Positions 54,376-64,000 of a stretch of 64,000 bases of DNA are shown here, piece after piece (the stretch's first letter is position 1; every line of letters starts with the position of its first letter). The DNA is taken from the NCBI RefSeq assembly GCF_003545765.1, contig NZ_QXIO01000012.1, positions 1 through 64,000 on the forward strand, given 5' to 3'. The notes under the pieces were generated by a model. It saw only the letters and a list, made by a program, of their open reading frames with translations, did not search any database and was not told the DNA's origin. The translations under genes were made by a program, and so were the position numbers. This DNA is from Colwellia sp. RSH04 (GTDB lineage Bacteria; Pseudomonadota; Gammaproteobacteria; Enterobacterales; Alteromonadaceae).

Positions 54376-56493
54376 ATGTTAAATCCGATTACTAAAAAAT
54401 TTCAGTTTGGTCAACATACTGTAACATTAGAAACTGGCGCAATCGCGCGTCAAGCAAGTGCTGCTGTTATGGCAAGTATGGACGATACAAGTGTATTAGT
54501 CTCTGTAGTTGCTAAAAAAGAAGCCGTTGCTGGTCAAGACTTCTTCCCGCTAACAGTTAACTATCAAGAAAGAAGTTATGCTGCTGGTAAAATCCCAGGC
54601 AGTTTTTTCAAACGTGAAGGTCGTCCATCTGAAGAAGAAACATTAATTGCACGCTTAATTGACCGTCCAATTCGTCCATTATTCCCAGAAGGTTTTACTA
54701 ACGAAGTTCAAGTTATCATCACCGTTGTTTCAGTTAACCCTGAAATTTCTCCTGATATCATTTCATTAATTGGTACTTCTGCTGCATTAGCTATTTCAGG
54801 TGCGCCATTCAATGGTCCTGTGGGTGCTGCACGCGTTGGTTACACTGACGGTAAATATTTACTTAACCCATTACAGTCTGAGTTACCTGAAAGTGAACTT
54901 GACTTAGTGGTTTCAGGTACAGATTCAGCAGTATTAATGGTTGAATCAGAAGCTGACGTGCTTTCTGAAGAGGTTATGTTAGGTGCAGTTGTTTATGGTC
55001 ATGAGCAAATGCAAACAGCTATTACTGCAATTAAAGAGTTTAAAGCTGAAGTTAACAACCCAAGCTGGGATTGGTCTGCGCCAGAGAAAAACACTGAGTT
55101 AGCAGCAAAAATTGCTGAGTTATCAGAAGCACAAGTTAATGAAGCGTATCAAATCACTGAAAAAGCGGTACGTTATGAACGTGTTGCTGAAATTAGAAAC
55201 TCAGTAGTTGAGCAATTACTTGCTGAAAATGAAGAGCTTGATGTTCAAGAAGCAAAAGATTTATTCCATGACTTAGAGAAAACGGTTGTACGTGGCCGTA
55301 TTACTGATGGTAACCCTCGTATAGATGGTCGTGATCCTGAGTCAGTTCGTGCTTTAGATGTAATGACAGGTGTATTACCACGTACTCATGGTAGTTCTGT
55401 TTTTACTCGTGGTGAAACGCAAGCATTAGTTACAGCAACATTAGGTACTCAACGTGATGCTCAACGTTTAGATACTATTATGGGTGAGAAAACTGATGCA
55501 TTCATGCTTCATTACAACTTCCCTCCATATTGTGTAGGTGAAACAGGCTTTGTTGGTTCTCCTAAGCGTCGTGAAATTGGTCATGGTCGTCTAGCTAAGC
55601 GTGGTATGTTAGCTGTAATGCCTACGGTTGAAGAATTCCCGTATGCTGTTCGTGTCGTATCAGAAATTACTGAATCAAATGGTTCATCTTCAATGGCATC
55701 AGTTTGTGGTACGTCATTAGCACTAATGGATGCAGGTGTTCCAATCAAAGCCTCTGTTGCTGGTATTGCAATGGGTCTTGTTAAAGAAGGCGAAAAGTTT
55801 GTTGTTCTTTCAGACATTTTAGGTGATGAAGATCACTTAGGTGATATGGACTTTAAAGTTGCGGGTACTACAGAAGGTATCACTGCTTTACAGATGGATA
55901 TCAAAATTGAAGGTATCACGCAAGAAATCATGCAAATTGCTTTAAACCAAGCAAAAGCTGCACGTACGCATATCTTATCTGTTATGGATGAAGCGATTGC
56001 TGGCCATAGAGACGACATTTCAGAGTTTGCGCCTCGTATTCATACAATGAAAGTTAGTCAAGATAAGATCCGCGACATTATTGGTAAAGGTGGTGCAACT
56101 ATTCGTCAATTGACTGAAGAAACAGGCACGACTATTGAAATTGATGATGATGGTACTGTTAAAATTGCGGCAACTGACGGCGAGCAAGCTAAAGATGCTA
56201 TCGCAAGAATTACAGCACTTACGGCTGAAATTGAAGTAGGTACTATTTACACTGGTAAAGTAGTTCGTATCGTAGACTTTGGTGCTTTTGTAAATGTATT
56301 ACCGGGTAAAGATGGTTTAGTACATATTTCTCAAATATCAGAAGAGCGTGTTAATAATGTAAGTGATGTGCTTTCTGAAGGACAAGAAGTTACGGTTAAA
56401 GTACTTGAGGTTGACCGCCAAGGCCGTGTACGTTTAAGTATCAAAGAAGCAATTGAAAAGCCTGCTGAAGAAGCGGCGCCAGTTGAAGAATAA
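54376..56493 (+). CDS. pnp: Polyribonucleotide nucleotidyltransferase (PNPase)
   Basis: 705-aa 3'-5' phosphorolytic exoribonuclease and part of the RNA degradosome. Two RNase PH-like domains (about 1-210 and 310-540), a helical domain between them, a KH domain with [15 protein letters not shown] (about 560-580) and a C-terminal S1 domain ([18 protein letters not shown], about 622-690). The length is close to the E. coli protein (711). Strong terminator after it. Confidence 0.97.
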   Translation: MLNPITKKFQFGQHTVTLETGAIARQASAAVMASMDDTSVLVSVVAKKEAVAGQDFFPLTVNYQERSYAAGKIPGSFFKREGRPSEEETLIARLIDRPIRPLFPEGFTNEVQVIITVVSVNPEISPDIISLIGTSAALAISGAPFNGPVGAARVGYTDGKYLLNPLQSELPESELDLVVSGTDSAVLMVESEADVLSEEVMLGAVVYGHEQMQTAITAIKEFKAEVNNPSWDWSAPEKNTELAAKIAELSEAQVNEAYQITEKAVRYERVAEIRNSVVEQLLAENEELDVQEAKDLFHDLEKTVVRGRITDGNPRIDGRDPESVRALDVMTGVLPRTHGSSVFTRGETQALVTATLGTQRDAQRLDTIMGEKTDAFMLHYNFPPYCVGETGFVGSPKRREIGHGRLAKRGMLAVMPTVEEFPYAVRVVSEITESNGSSSMASVCGTSLALMDAGVPIKASVAGIAMGLVKEGEKFVVLSDILGDEDHLGDMDFKVAGTTEGITALQMDIKIEGITQEIMQIALNQAKAARTHILSVMDEAIAGHRDDISEFAPRIHTMKVSQDKIRDIIGKGGATIRQLTEETGTTIEIDDDGTVKIAATDGEQAKDAIARITALTAEIEVGTIYTGKVVRIVDFGAFVNVLPGKDGLVHISQISEERVNNVSDVLSEGQEVTVKVLEVDRQGRVRLSIKEAIEKPAEEAAPVEE

Positions 56494-56521
56494 GTAAAAT
56501 TTTACGAATTCTTTGTTAAAA

Positions 56522-56544
56522 GGGAGCCTTATGGCTCCTTTTTT
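56522..56544 (+). terminator. Terminator after pnp
   Basis: GGGAGCC (56522-56528), TTAT loop, GGCTCCT (56533-56539), extended by A/T pairs and followed by a T-run. Good intrinsic terminator. Confidence 0.9.
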
Positions 56545-56598
56545 GTATATAATGCTCAGTACTTATTCAGTATAGCTTTTTAATTTTAAGGCATTTTT

Positions 56599-57513
56599 GT
56601 GCACTCAATGATCAATAAAGTCGTATTTCCTTTGGTAATGGCCTTAGCTCTCTTTAATCAAGGTTGTAATTCAACAACGACATTAACCACTCCTAGTAAT
56701 CCCGCAAAAATGGGCGAACTCATTATTGCTGAACCATTACCAGTAAATTATAAAAGCGAGATTGCAATAGCTCGATTATCTGAAGTACTTACTCGTGTTC
56801 AAATATCAGAAGAGCAAAGAGCTCAGCTTTTTTATGACCGTGGAGTATTGTTTGATAGTGTAGGGTTACGTTCTTTAGCAAGACTCGATTTTAGTAGAGC
56901 CCTACAGCTAAAGCCTAATTTAGTTGATGCATATAACTTTTTAGGTATTCACTACACACAAATGCAAGAGTTTTCGCAAGCTTATGAACAGTTTGATTCT
57001 GCGTTAGAATTAGCGCCATTGCATGAATATGCTTATTTAAATCGAGGTATAGCATTATATTATGGCGCTAGACCAGAACTTGCAGTACAAGACTTTGAAG
57101 CCTTTCACCATCAGCAACTTGATGATCCTTACCGTATATTGTGGCTTTATTTAACAGAACATGAAGTGGATGCTAAACAAGCTATTCACCAACTAAACAA
57201 ACGAATAAAAAATGTAGATGATAGAACGTGGGCTAAGCAAGTCATTAAAATGTACATTGGCGAGTTATCTCAACAAGAGTTTATTAATAGCTTAACGTAT
57301 GGTGTTGAAACCAATAAACAGTTAACAGATCGACTATGCGAAGCCTATTTTTATTTAGGAAAGTATAACCAAATTTTAGGGGATGAACTGGCAGCGGCAA
57401 ACTTCTTTAAACTATCACTTAGCACTAATGTTTATGAATTTGTTGAACATCGTTATGCTAAGTTAGAGTTAGATTTAATGTCTAGTACTAAAGCTTTGAG
57501 CACTGTTCCTTAA
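56599..57513 (+). CDS. nlpI: TPR lipoprotein NlpI
   Basis: 304-aa predicted outer-membrane lipoprotein; lipobox LFNQGC puts the lipidated cysteine at C23. TPR helices fill the rest (QLFYDRGVLFDSVGLRSLA, AYNFLGIHYTQMQEF, YAYLNRGIALYYG). In E. coli NlpI follows pnp, as here, and is an adaptor for peptidoglycan endopeptidase turnover by Prc. GTG 56599 is the best start: AAGG lies 7 nt upstream, whereas the next ATG (56608) is too far from it. Confidence 0.9.
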   Translation: MHSMINKVVFPLVMALALFNQGCNSTTTLTTPSNPAKMGELIIAEPLPVNYKSEIAIARLSEVLTRVQISEEQRAQLFYDRGVLFDSVGLRSLARLDFSRALQLKPNLVDAYNFLGIHYTQMQEFSQAYEQFDSALELAPLHEYAYLNRGIALYYGARPELAVQDFEAFHHQQLDDPYRILWLYLTEHEVDAKQAIHQLNKRIKNVDDRTWAKQVIKMYIGELSQQEFINSLTYGVETNKQLTDRLCEAYFYLGKYNQILGDELAAANFFKLSLSTNVYEFVEHRYAKLELDLMSSTKALSTVP

Positions 57514-57530
57514 CATTACTTTCACTTAAA

Positions 57531-59042
57531 ATGAATTTTAGATTACTAATAATAACGAGTTTGATGCTATTGCCGTCAAGCTCGTTTTTTTTATCTAACC
57601 ATTTAACGGTATTAATAGAGCAACAAAATCATAATGAGCAACAACTACAGTATGCGTTAACTCGCAATAATAGTGCAGCATTTCGTCACGTTGTATTGAA
57701 TAGCCGAAAGGGAAGTGAACCTTGGTTTGTTGCACAAAAAGCATTAGCAAAAATTGATGCAAACGCTGCATTATCGCTTGCAAAGTGGTATCAAAAGCAA
57801 AGCCTTTTATTAACGAATTTATCACTTGAAAATTACACTTTAACTAAGCATAAAATGGAAATGTGGTTAGAGCAGGCGGTAAGATTAAAAAATATAGAAG
57901 CCAGTGCTATTTTAGCTCAACATTATTTAGAAAATGAATTACTTGATAAAGCAAAGATAGTCATACAGGCAATACCAAAACAAAGCATGCAAGGTGTTTT
58001 ATTAAAAATTAAACTAGCTATTGCAACTGGCGATCAAAGTCAGCTTCAAATATTGATGAAAAAACATGAAGCTAATCTTAAGCAAACCGTTGAAGGGCAA
58101 AGCTTATTAAATGATATATATAAGTTTAACGTGTTAGCTTTACCGTTAGAATCAAATCAGACTGACAACTATCAATCCTGTGTAAGTAGTTTGCAATTAT
58201 TTGCCAGCCAACTTTCTCACTTATATAAATTAGAAGAGCTTGTGACAAGCTTTCGAGAAAAAAAACTAAGTCAGCACATTTGTATTGCGCCAATTCGTTA
58301 TATTAGTAACCAAATGCTCGATTGTAAAACTGAGCATAACTTAGCTATCGCTTGTGATGAAACAGGCTTTTCCCATGTTGCCTCAACAGTTGACACTCGG
58401 CATATAGGCATAATGCTTGGTGAAGGCGGTGCTAACGTTCATTTTGGTATTTTATATTTTGATAAAAATGATTCTGTAGACGTCTTTAGTCATGAAATAA
58501 CTCATTTAATGGGGTTTATTGATGAATATCCGTTAAATGAACAACATGATGCTTGTTCTGGCATACAAACAGAGACGTTTGCGCATAATATATCTGTGCT
58601 ATCACCCACATATCAAGGAGAGCGAAAAGAAGTTAGAGCTCAAATTTTAAAGCAAATATCTTGGTCAAAAGCGATTGAGAAAACAACCCCAATTTTACAA
58701 CCCCTTGCAGGAGCTAAAAAACATTGGCGATTAGGTACGCCAAAAGAGTATCAACATAAAGTAGGACTATTTCCGGCAAATAGTTGTGAAAGTACTCTAT
58801 TACAATCACAAAATTTGATACAGGCTTTTAAACCACTTTATCAAAGAACACATTTGGAGTATTTCGAGTATGAAATACCCACTGTATATTTATCATTGTT
58901 AGCTCAACAGCCAAAAAGCTACCTTATGCCAAGCTTTCATTGGAATATTGCTTTAGCACAATATTTAGCTGGCAATACTAAAGAGGCAAAACACTGGTTA
59001 TCCATATCACAGTCATGGCACTTTAAACTAGCCGACAATTAA
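57531..59042 (+). CDS. Exported protein with HExxHxxGxxDEY putative metallopeptidase motif
   Basis: 503-aa protein, family not recognised. A short N-terminal hydrophobic segment (residues 3-22) predicts export; residues 30-200 look like Sel1/TPR-type helical repeats; residues 245-400 hold a possible metalloprotease core with H321-E322-I-T-H325-L-M-G-F-I-D331-E332-Y. This pattern resembles snapalysin-type HExxHxxGxxD and the M64 HExxH..DEY motif. Several cysteines (SCVSS, HICIA, LDCKT, IACDE, DACSG, NSCES) suggest disulfides. It starts 17 bp after nlpI and may be cotranscribed with it. Peptidase activity is an inference from the motif. Confidence 0.7.
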   Translation: MNFRLLIITSLMLLPSSSFFLSNHLTVLIEQQNHNEQQLQYALTRNNSAAFRHVVLNSRKGSEPWFVAQKALAKIDANAALSLAKWYQKQSLLLTNLSLENYTLTKHKMEMWLEQAVRLKNIEASAILAQHYLENELLDKAKIVIQAIPKQSMQGVLLKIKLAIATGDQSQLQILMKKHEANLKQTVEGQSLLNDIYKFNVLALPLESNQTDNYQSCVSSLQLFASQLSHLYKLEELVTSFREKKLSQHICIAPIRYISNQMLDCKTEHNLAIACDETGFSHVASTVDTRHIGIMLGEGGANVHFGILYFDKNDSVDVFSHEITHLMGFIDEYPLNEQHDACSGIQTETFAHNISVLSPTYQGERKEVRAQILKQISWSKAIEKTTPILQPLAGAKKHWRLGTPKEYQHKVGLFPANSCESTLLQSQNLIQAFKPLYQRTHLEYFEYEIPTVYLSLLAQQPKSYLMPSFHWNIALAQYLAGNTKEAKHWLSISQSWHFKLADN

Positions 59043-59063
59043 CTGTGAAGCTTGATACATGTG

Positions 59064-59390
59064 TTATTGACTAACCTTTTGTTTAGTTTGATTTAATGGA
59101 ATAGTTTCTGGTTTATCATTTAATGAATATGGTTTTATTTCTGGCTGGGTAGGAGATTTTAGTGGTATTACTGAGTTTTTAGGCGCGCATTTATCATTCT
59201 TAGCTTGTGCTAAAGGCCAATAAGTGAATTTGCTTATGTACTCAATTTCTTGAGCCGACTTTTTTTGAATTCCTTTAATCCGTTCATTTTCCTCCTTGAG
59301 CTGTTGAGCTAAAAAGTTTCTTCTGGTGCGAAAACTAATTTTGCTTGTCAATTGAACGGCTACATATACAAACCAAGAGTGGAAGTTCAT
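59064..59390 (-). CDS. Hypothetical 108-aa protein
   Basis: Unrecognised small protein, N-terminus weakly hydrophobic (FHSWFVYVAVQL), then a basic helical stretch and a Pro/Lys/Ser-rich C-terminal tail. It lies convergent with the HExxH gene and has no clear ribosome binding site, so expression is uncertain. It may be a real membrane-associated protein or a chance ORF. No function assigned. The 59391-59593 stretch before csdA is AT-rich with no other feature seen. Confidence 0.4.
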   Translation of the reverse strand: MNFHSWFVYVAVQLTSKISFRTRRNFLAQQLKEENERIKGIQKKSAQEIEYISKFTYWPLAQAKNDKCAPKNSVIPLKSPTQPEIKPYSLNDKPETIPLNQTKQKVSQ

Positions 59391-59593
59391 AGACTGTCAC
59401 CATTTTATATTTACCTATATACTTATAGTTGAGTTTCTTCTTTAATTCCTCTTTTTACTTTGCTTATATTGCTATTTAAAGCCACAGTTTTACAGCCTTT
59501 TAGTCTAATGTTTAAATAAGATATTAAAATAAATGTAAAAATTCAGGTATAATCGATGTCGAAATTTATCAATAATTTTTATTTTCTACCGCT

Positions 59594-61273
59594 ATGACAC
59601 AGTTCTCACCGACCCAGTTTAGAAATAATTTTCCATTACTTCATTTGAAAATTGATAACAAAGCGCTTATCTATTTTGATAATGCTGCAACCACTCAAAA
59701 ACCGCAGTGTGTATTAAAGGCTATTAATCACTATTATCAATATCAAAATGCTAATGTTCATCGTGCGTCACATTATTTAAGTAGTGAAGCAACGACTGCT
59801 TTTGAAGAAGCTCGTGAAAAAGTGAGAGCTTTTATTAATGCCGGTAGTACAAAAGAAGTTATTTGGACTAAAGGGACGACTGAAAGTATCAATTTAGTTA
59901 GTCAAAGCTTGGGGTTGGATCACTTAACAGAAGGTGATGAGATCGTTTTATCTGAATCAGAGCACCATGCGAATATTGTTCCTTGGCAAATAGTTGCTCA
60001 GAAAATGGGTGTAACCATACGAGTGTTACCGTTGACGAAGTTTGGCACTATTGATATCTCAAATATCGAGACAATAATTAACGCTAAAACAAAAATAGTT
60101 GCTATAGCACATGTTTCAAATGTTTTGGGTAAAATTAACCCTATTGAAACAGTAATAAATAGAGCCAAAAAGGTTGGTGCATTAACCCTAATTGACGGTG
60201 CACAAGCTATTGCTCATCTTACTATTGATGTACAAAAATTAGATTGTGATTTTTATGTTTTTTCAGCTCACAAAGTATTTGGTCCAACGGGAGTAGGTGT
60301 CTTGTATGGTAAAGAAGCTATATTGAATACCATGCAGCCTTATCAATCAGGTGGAGAAATGATTAAAACAGTGAGTTTTTATAAACCCACTACCTTTAAT
60401 GCTTTGCCGTTTAAGTTTGAAGCAGGCACAGCTAACATCTCAAGCATCGTTGCTTTTGCTAAAACAATTGACTTTATTAAGCCATATATTCAAGAGTCGA
60501 TTGATTATAGTGAGTATGAAAAACAGATAACCCGATATTGTTATCAGCAACTAGCAAGTATTAAAGGGGTTACTTTTATTAGCGAAGGTACTCCTGATAT
60601 TCCTGTGCTTTCATTTACATTGAACGGCCATCATAATCATGACGTAGCAAGTATGCTTGATAGTTATGGTATCGCGGTAAGAGCAGGGCATCATTGTGCT
60701 ATGCCTCTGATGGAATACTTGACTATTTCAGGATGTATTAGGGTGTCATTAGCACCTTATAATACCTATGAAGAAATAGATATTATGATTAACGCAATAC
60801 ATAACATAGTGTCTAATGAGAATTTTATTGATTCAAATAATACAGCACAAGAAAACGTAAGAACGTCACTAAATGAAATAACGCTTGATAGTATTATAGA
60901 AAAATTCAGTAAAATAAAAGGCTGGGATAATCGACATCGCGAAATTATGCTGCTTGGCAAAACGTTAACTCGGTTAAATAAAGCGGAGCGTAGAGACGAA
61001 TATTTAATTAAAGGCTGCGAGTCGCTTGCTTGGTTAAAAATAGAAAAAACTGAGCGTAATACATTTTTACTTTCTGCAGATAGCGATGCAAAGATAATAC
61101 GGGGTTTGCTTGTTATTGTTTTATCTGCTTATAACGGGAAAACAGCGGAAGAAATTAAACAGTTTACTATTGAAGAATATTTCAGCAAACTTGGTTTGCT
61201 TCAACATCTCAGCCCATCACGAGGTAATGGGCTACGGGCTATTGTTGAAACTATTAAAAGAACAGTTAAATAA
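59594..61273 (+). CDS. csdAE: Cysteine desulfurase fused to SufE/CsdE sulfur acceptor
   Basis: 559-aa fusion. Residues 1 to about 405 are a class V (SufS/CsdA-type) cysteine desulfurase with PLP Lys K227 (FSAHKVFGP) and active-site C368 (GHHCAMP). Residues about 430-559 are a SufE/CsdE domain with acceptor cysteine C475 (IKGCESLAW) and the SPSRGNGLRAIV ending. The linker (about 405-430) is Asn/Glu-rich. In E. coli these are separate adjacent genes csdA and csdE that mobilise sulfur; the third partner tcdA (csdL) lies next to them, here convergent. The reading frame is continuous, so this is a true fusion. The symbol csdAE is my shorthand for it. Confidence 0.93.
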   Translation: MTQFSPTQFRNNFPLLHLKIDNKALIYFDNAATTQKPQCVLKAINHYYQYQNANVHRASHYLSSEATTAFEEAREKVRAFINAGSTKEVIWTKGTTESINLVSQSLGLDHLTEGDEIVLSESEHHANIVPWQIVAQKMGVTIRVLPLTKFGTIDISNIETIINAKTKIVAIAHVSNVLGKINPIETVINRAKKVGALTLIDGAQAIAHLTIDVQKLDCDFYVFSAHKVFGPTGVGVLYGKEAILNTMQPYQSGGEMIKTVSFYKPTTFNALPFKFEAGTANISSIVAFAKTIDFIKPYIQESIDYSEYEKQITRYCYQQLASIKGVTFISEGTPDIPVLSFTLNGHHNHDVASMLDSYGIAVRAGHHCAMPLMEYLTISGCIRVSLAPYNTYEEIDIMINAIHNIVSNENFIDSNNTAQENVRTSLNEITLDSIIEKFSKIKGWDNRHREIMLLGKTLTRLNKAERRDEYLIKGCESLAWLKIEKTERNTFLLSADSDAKIIRGLLVIVLSAYNGKTAEEIKQFTIEEYFSKLGLLQHLSPSRGNGLRAIVETIKRTVK

Positions 61274-61305
61274 CTGTCTTATTCATTATGACAATTAGAA
61301 ATGGA

Positions 61306-62115
61306 TTAAACCTTCTTCCATTTTAAATACTTATCAATAGCTCTTCCGACAGCAAAAAATGCAAAGCTAGCTGTAACGTGTGTGGTAGCACCAAAGCCAC
61401 CGCTGCAGTCTAGTCGCATTGAACTGCCTTTTTGTTCGTTTTGTTGTTTTGCAAAGCAGACATCACCATGCGCATCAGGATAACGGAGTTGCTCGGTAGA
61501 AAAAATAGCATCAATTGAGAATTTCCGTTTACTTGCTTTTGACAAGTCAGCTCTTGGGAAATTAAACTCGCGTCTTAACTGATTTTTTACCTTTGCTAAA
61601 AGTGGATCTTGGTAGGTTTGACTTAAATCGCTAATTGCTATTTTACTCGGATCAACCTGACCACCTGCACCACCAATGGTAATTATGGGAGTTTTATTTC
61701 GCTTACAATAAGCGATCAAACGAGATTTAATATCAACAGAATCGATGGCATCTATTACATAATCATAATTGACAGACATGAGATCTGCTAAGTTATCTTT
61801 AGTGACGAAGTCTTCAATGGCGTTGACTTGGCAATCTGGGTTAATTTGTTTGATGCGTTCCATCATAACATCAACTTTGCTTAAGCCAATATTGTCTGTT
61901 AATGCATGAATTTGTCGGTTAACGTTAGTAATACAAATGTCATCTAAATCGATGAGCGTTAAATTACCAATGCCATTTCTCGCCAAAGCTTCTGCTACCC
62001 ATGAGCCGACACCACCAATACCAATAACACAGAAGTGACCTTGATGAAGAAAGTCGGCACCTTGTTGACCATATAGGCGAGTAATTCCACCGAAACGTAA
62101 AGAATAATCAGACAT
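61306..62115 (-). CDS. tcdA: tRNA threonylcarbamoyladenosine dehydratase
   Basis: 269-aa E1/MoeB-like ATP-dependent enzyme that cyclises t6A37 to ct6A in tRNAs reading ANN codons. The ATP-binding GIGGVGSW (about residues 32-39), EALARNGIGNLTLIDLDDI, TNVNRQ and DAIDSVDIKSRLI blocks match TcdA/CsdL; length equals E. coli TcdA (268). In E. coli it works with CsdA and CsdE, whose fused homologue lies 33 bp away in convergent orientation. Confidence 0.94.
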   Translation of the reverse strand: MSDYSLRFGGITRLYGQQGADFLHQGHFCVIGIGGVGSWVAEALARNGIGNLTLIDLDDICITNVNRQIHALTDNIGLSKVDVMMERIKQINPDCQVNAIEDFVTKDNLADLMSVNYDYVIDAIDSVDIKSRLIAYCKRNKTPIITIGGAGGQVDPSKIAISDLSQTYQDPLLAKVKNQLRREFNFPRADLSKASKRKFSIDAIFSTEQLRYPDAHGDVCFAKQQNEQKGSSMRLDCSGGFGATTHVTASFAFFAVGRAIDKYLKWKKV

Positions 62116-62313
62116 AAATTAGAACGAAATAAGTATAAGGTAATAATTGGCGGTATTATAACGTTCGAAGACACTCAGTAAAGAAAAGATTTTCTTAAAT
62201 AAAGCAGGGCACAATAAAATACAAAATAAAGATATACTGTCGACAATATGCGATATTAGCGTTGTGAATAATTATTATTTTTAATTCTATTGGTGTGACA
62301 AAAACAACCCAAT

Positions 62314-62335
62314 AAAAAAGGCAGTAAAAACTGCC
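62314..62335 (-). terminator. Terminator after gltA
   Basis: On the minus strand: GGCAGT, TTTT loop, ACTGCC, then six T (plus-strand coordinates: stem 62320-62325 and 62330-62335, T-run 62314-62319). Good intrinsic terminator for citrate synthase. Confidence 0.9.
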
Positions 62336-62361
62336 TTTAAAAGTCGTGATTATAGTAAGAA

Positions 62362-63651
62362 CTATTTTCTACTGTTTAAAGGAACAAATTCACGATTGAT
62401 TTCACCGGTATATTTTTGGCGAGGACGACCAATTTTTTGACCTGGTTGAGATAACATCTCATCCCAGTGAGCAATCCAACCGACAGTTCTAGACATAGCA
62501 AAGATGACTGTGAACATACTGGTAGGGATACCAATAGCTTTCAAAATTATACCCGAGTAGAAATCAACATTAGGGTAAAGCTTCTTCTCAATAAAATATG
62601 GATCTTCAAGTGCTACTTTTTCAAGAGCCATGGCAACATCAAGCAGTGGATCTTTAATTCCTAACTCTTTTAGTACCTCATGACACGTTTCACGCATCAC
62701 GGTAGCACGAGGGTCAAAGTTTTTGTACACACGATGACCAAAGCCCATTAAGCGGAATGAATCATTCTTATCTTTTGCTTTAGCAACATACTCATCAACC
62801 CTATCTAAAGTACCAATTTCTTCAAGCATCGTTAAACAGGCTTCATTAGCACCACCGTGAGCTGGTCCCCATAAAGAAGCAACACCAGCTGCGATACAAG
62901 CATAAGGGTTAGCACCAGAAGAGCCGGCTAAACGTACTGTTGATGTTGAAGCGTTTTGTTCATGATCAGCATGTAAAGTAAATATTCTATCCATCGCTTG
63001 CGCGAGAATAGGGCTAACTTTATATTCTTCAGCAGGAACAGAAAACATCATATGTAAGAAGTTTTCCGCGTAAGATAAATCATTACGTGGATATACAAAA
63101 GGTTGTCCCATACTGTATTTGTATGCCATTGCTGCAATAGTCGGCATTTTAGCAATCAAACGATGTGCACTACGCTTGCGCTGTTCCGGATCATCAATAT
63201 CTAAATCACTATGGTAGAAAGAAGACATTGCACCTACAACACCACATAGCATTGCCATTGGGTGAGCATCAGGTAAGAAACCATGGAAGAAATGCGCAAG
63301 TTTCTCGTGTACTAAGGTATGCGTTGTGATTATTGAGGTGAATTTATCATATTCTGCTTGTGTAGGCGCGCTGCCATTCAATAAAATATAACAAACTTCA
63401 AGGTAATCTGCTTCTTTAGCCAGGCTATCAATTGGGTAGCCACGGTGTTGAAGAATGCCATTGCTGCCATCAATATAAGTGATTGAAGATTCACAAGATG
63501 CAGTTGCTAAAAAGCCTGGGTCGTATGTAAAGTAGCCATGGCTACCTAAGGTTCTAATGTCAATTACATCTGTGCCTGCCGTACCCTTTAAAATTGGCAG
63601 TTCGGTTATTTCTTTGCCATCAATACTTAGAGAGGCTTTTGAGTCAGCCAT
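62362..63651 (-). CDS. gltA: Citrate synthase (type II)
   Basis: 429-aa TCA-cycle enzyme condensing acetyl-CoA and oxaloacetate. The catalytic histidines and aspartate are in the usual blocks [28 protein letters not shown] and PNVDFYSG; the N-terminal domain ([18 protein letters not shown]) and length mark it as the allosteric hexameric type of Gram-negative bacteria. Monocistronic with its own terminator. In many relatives sdhC lies divergently upstream, beyond this window. Confidence 0.97.
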   Translation of the reverse strand: MADSKASLSIDGKEITELPILKGTAGTDVIDIRTLGSHGYFTYDPGFLATASCESSITYIDGSNGILQHRGYPIDSLAKEADYLEVCYILLNGSAPTQAEYDKFTSIITTHTLVHEKLAHFFHGFLPDAHPMAMLCGVVGAMSSFYHSDLDIDDPEQRKRSAHRLIAKMPTIAAMAYKYSMGQPFVYPRNDLSYAENFLHMMFSVPAEEYKVSPILAQAMDRIFTLHADHEQNASTSTVRLAGSSGANPYACIAAGVASLWGPAHGGANEACLTMLEEIGTLDRVDEYVAKAKDKNDSFRLMGFGHRVYKNFDPRATVMRETCHEVLKELGIKDPLLDVAMALEKVALEDPYFIEKKLYPNVDFYSGIILKAIGIPTSMFTVIFAMSRTVGWIAHWDEMLSQPGQKIGRPRQKYTGEINREFVPLNSRK

Positions 63652-64000
63652 ATGTTTTATCCCCTATCAATTATAATTTTGTAATTTAATAATAACTAAA
63701 TTTGTAGCAAATTTTGCTGCGTTGAAAAATTAGTCACTTTTACTGAATATAAAACTGTCGACATTCTACCCTGAAAATGATTTAAATTGTAAGAGTAATT
63801 ATACTAAAGTTTAACATGGGTCATTAAATTGATTAAAAAAAAGGCACATGTTGTTAGCTAACATGGATAATTGTAATTATTGTATTTCAGCTATATAATC
63901 TCTGCGTTCAGTAGCTGTTTTACTTGTTGTTCATAGATTTAAATTGAATTTTTCATTTTGATCTTATTCCAAAGTCTAACTAGTAAGGTTTGATTAAGTT
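63652..64000. other. gltA upstream region running to the window end
   Basis: AT-rich, no ORF. It holds an inverted repeat CATGTT (63847-63852) / AACATG (63860-63865) enclosing the palindrome TTAGCTAA, a possible operator. Promoters for gltA and a divergent gene beyond the window are expected here, but I could not assign them with confidence. Confidence 0.35.

Overview
The window reads as chromosomal DNA of a marine gammaproteobacterium, most likely in or near Colwelliaceae (Colwellia/Thalassotalea type). The basis is AT-rich codon use, gammaproteobacterial gene orders (rimP-nusA-infB-rbfA-truB / rpsO-pnp-nlpI, rnfABCDGE-nth, hdfR/maoP), a large TonB-dependent receptor, and secreted peptidases and OMPLA typical of marine Alteromonadales. 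Genus is an inference; no rRNA is present. I saw no tRNA, rRNA, CRISPR array, insertion sequence or prophage.

Layout. 0-7 kb: hybrid sensor kinase, outer-membrane phospholipase A and the 5-oxoprolinase genes pxpABC. 7-17 kb: compact M9-type metallopeptidase, secreted coiled-coil protein, TonB-dependent receptor with a palindromic promoter element, GNAT acetyltransferase, M28 lipoprotein peptidase, YaeQ, an aminotransferase and glyoxalase I. 17-26 kb: MscS channel, MgtE, a previously uncalled 29-aa membrane ORF, then a LysR regulator divergent from a rimK / M14 hydrolase / retropepsin-like protease operon, followed by a second MscS and a ZntB/CorA transporter. 26-29 kb: hdfR divergent from an 85-aa secreted protein and maoP, a DUF3545-like small protein and a RIO kinase. 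29-34 kb: a complete arginine-to-spermidine locus, speD-speE divergent from speB-speA, whose AdoMet decarboxylase is of the eukaryotic type. 34-38 kb: a decayed nth fragment, a membrane AraC-type regulator and a TPR/S41-like protein, then the intact nth. 38-45 kb: the Rnf electron-transport operon. 45-47 kb: a CsrD-like degenerate GGDEF/EAL protein. 47-57 kb: the transcription/translation operons with a terminator-rich leader before rimP and a long hairpin in the pnp leader. 57-64 kb: a secreted HExxH protein, a cysteine desulfurase-SufE fusion (CsdA-CsdE) convergent with tcdA, and citrate synthase.

How genes work together. SpeA (arginine to agmatine), SpeB (agmatine to putrescine), SpeD (decarboxylated AdoMet) and SpeE (spermidine) form a self-contained pathway in one divergent locus. 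CsdA-CsdE and TcdA are the expected partners for making cyclic t6A37 in tRNA. RimK with an M14-family hydrolase and RimB-like protease looks like a ribosomal S6 modification module that may hold both writer and eraser. Rnf couples ferredoxin/NADH redox to ion movement. The best leads for follow-up are the nth-duplication-flanked cassette (34.4-38 kb), the eukaryotic-type SpeD, the RimK/M14/RimB cluster, the HExxH protein after nlpI, and the possible attenuator before rimP.
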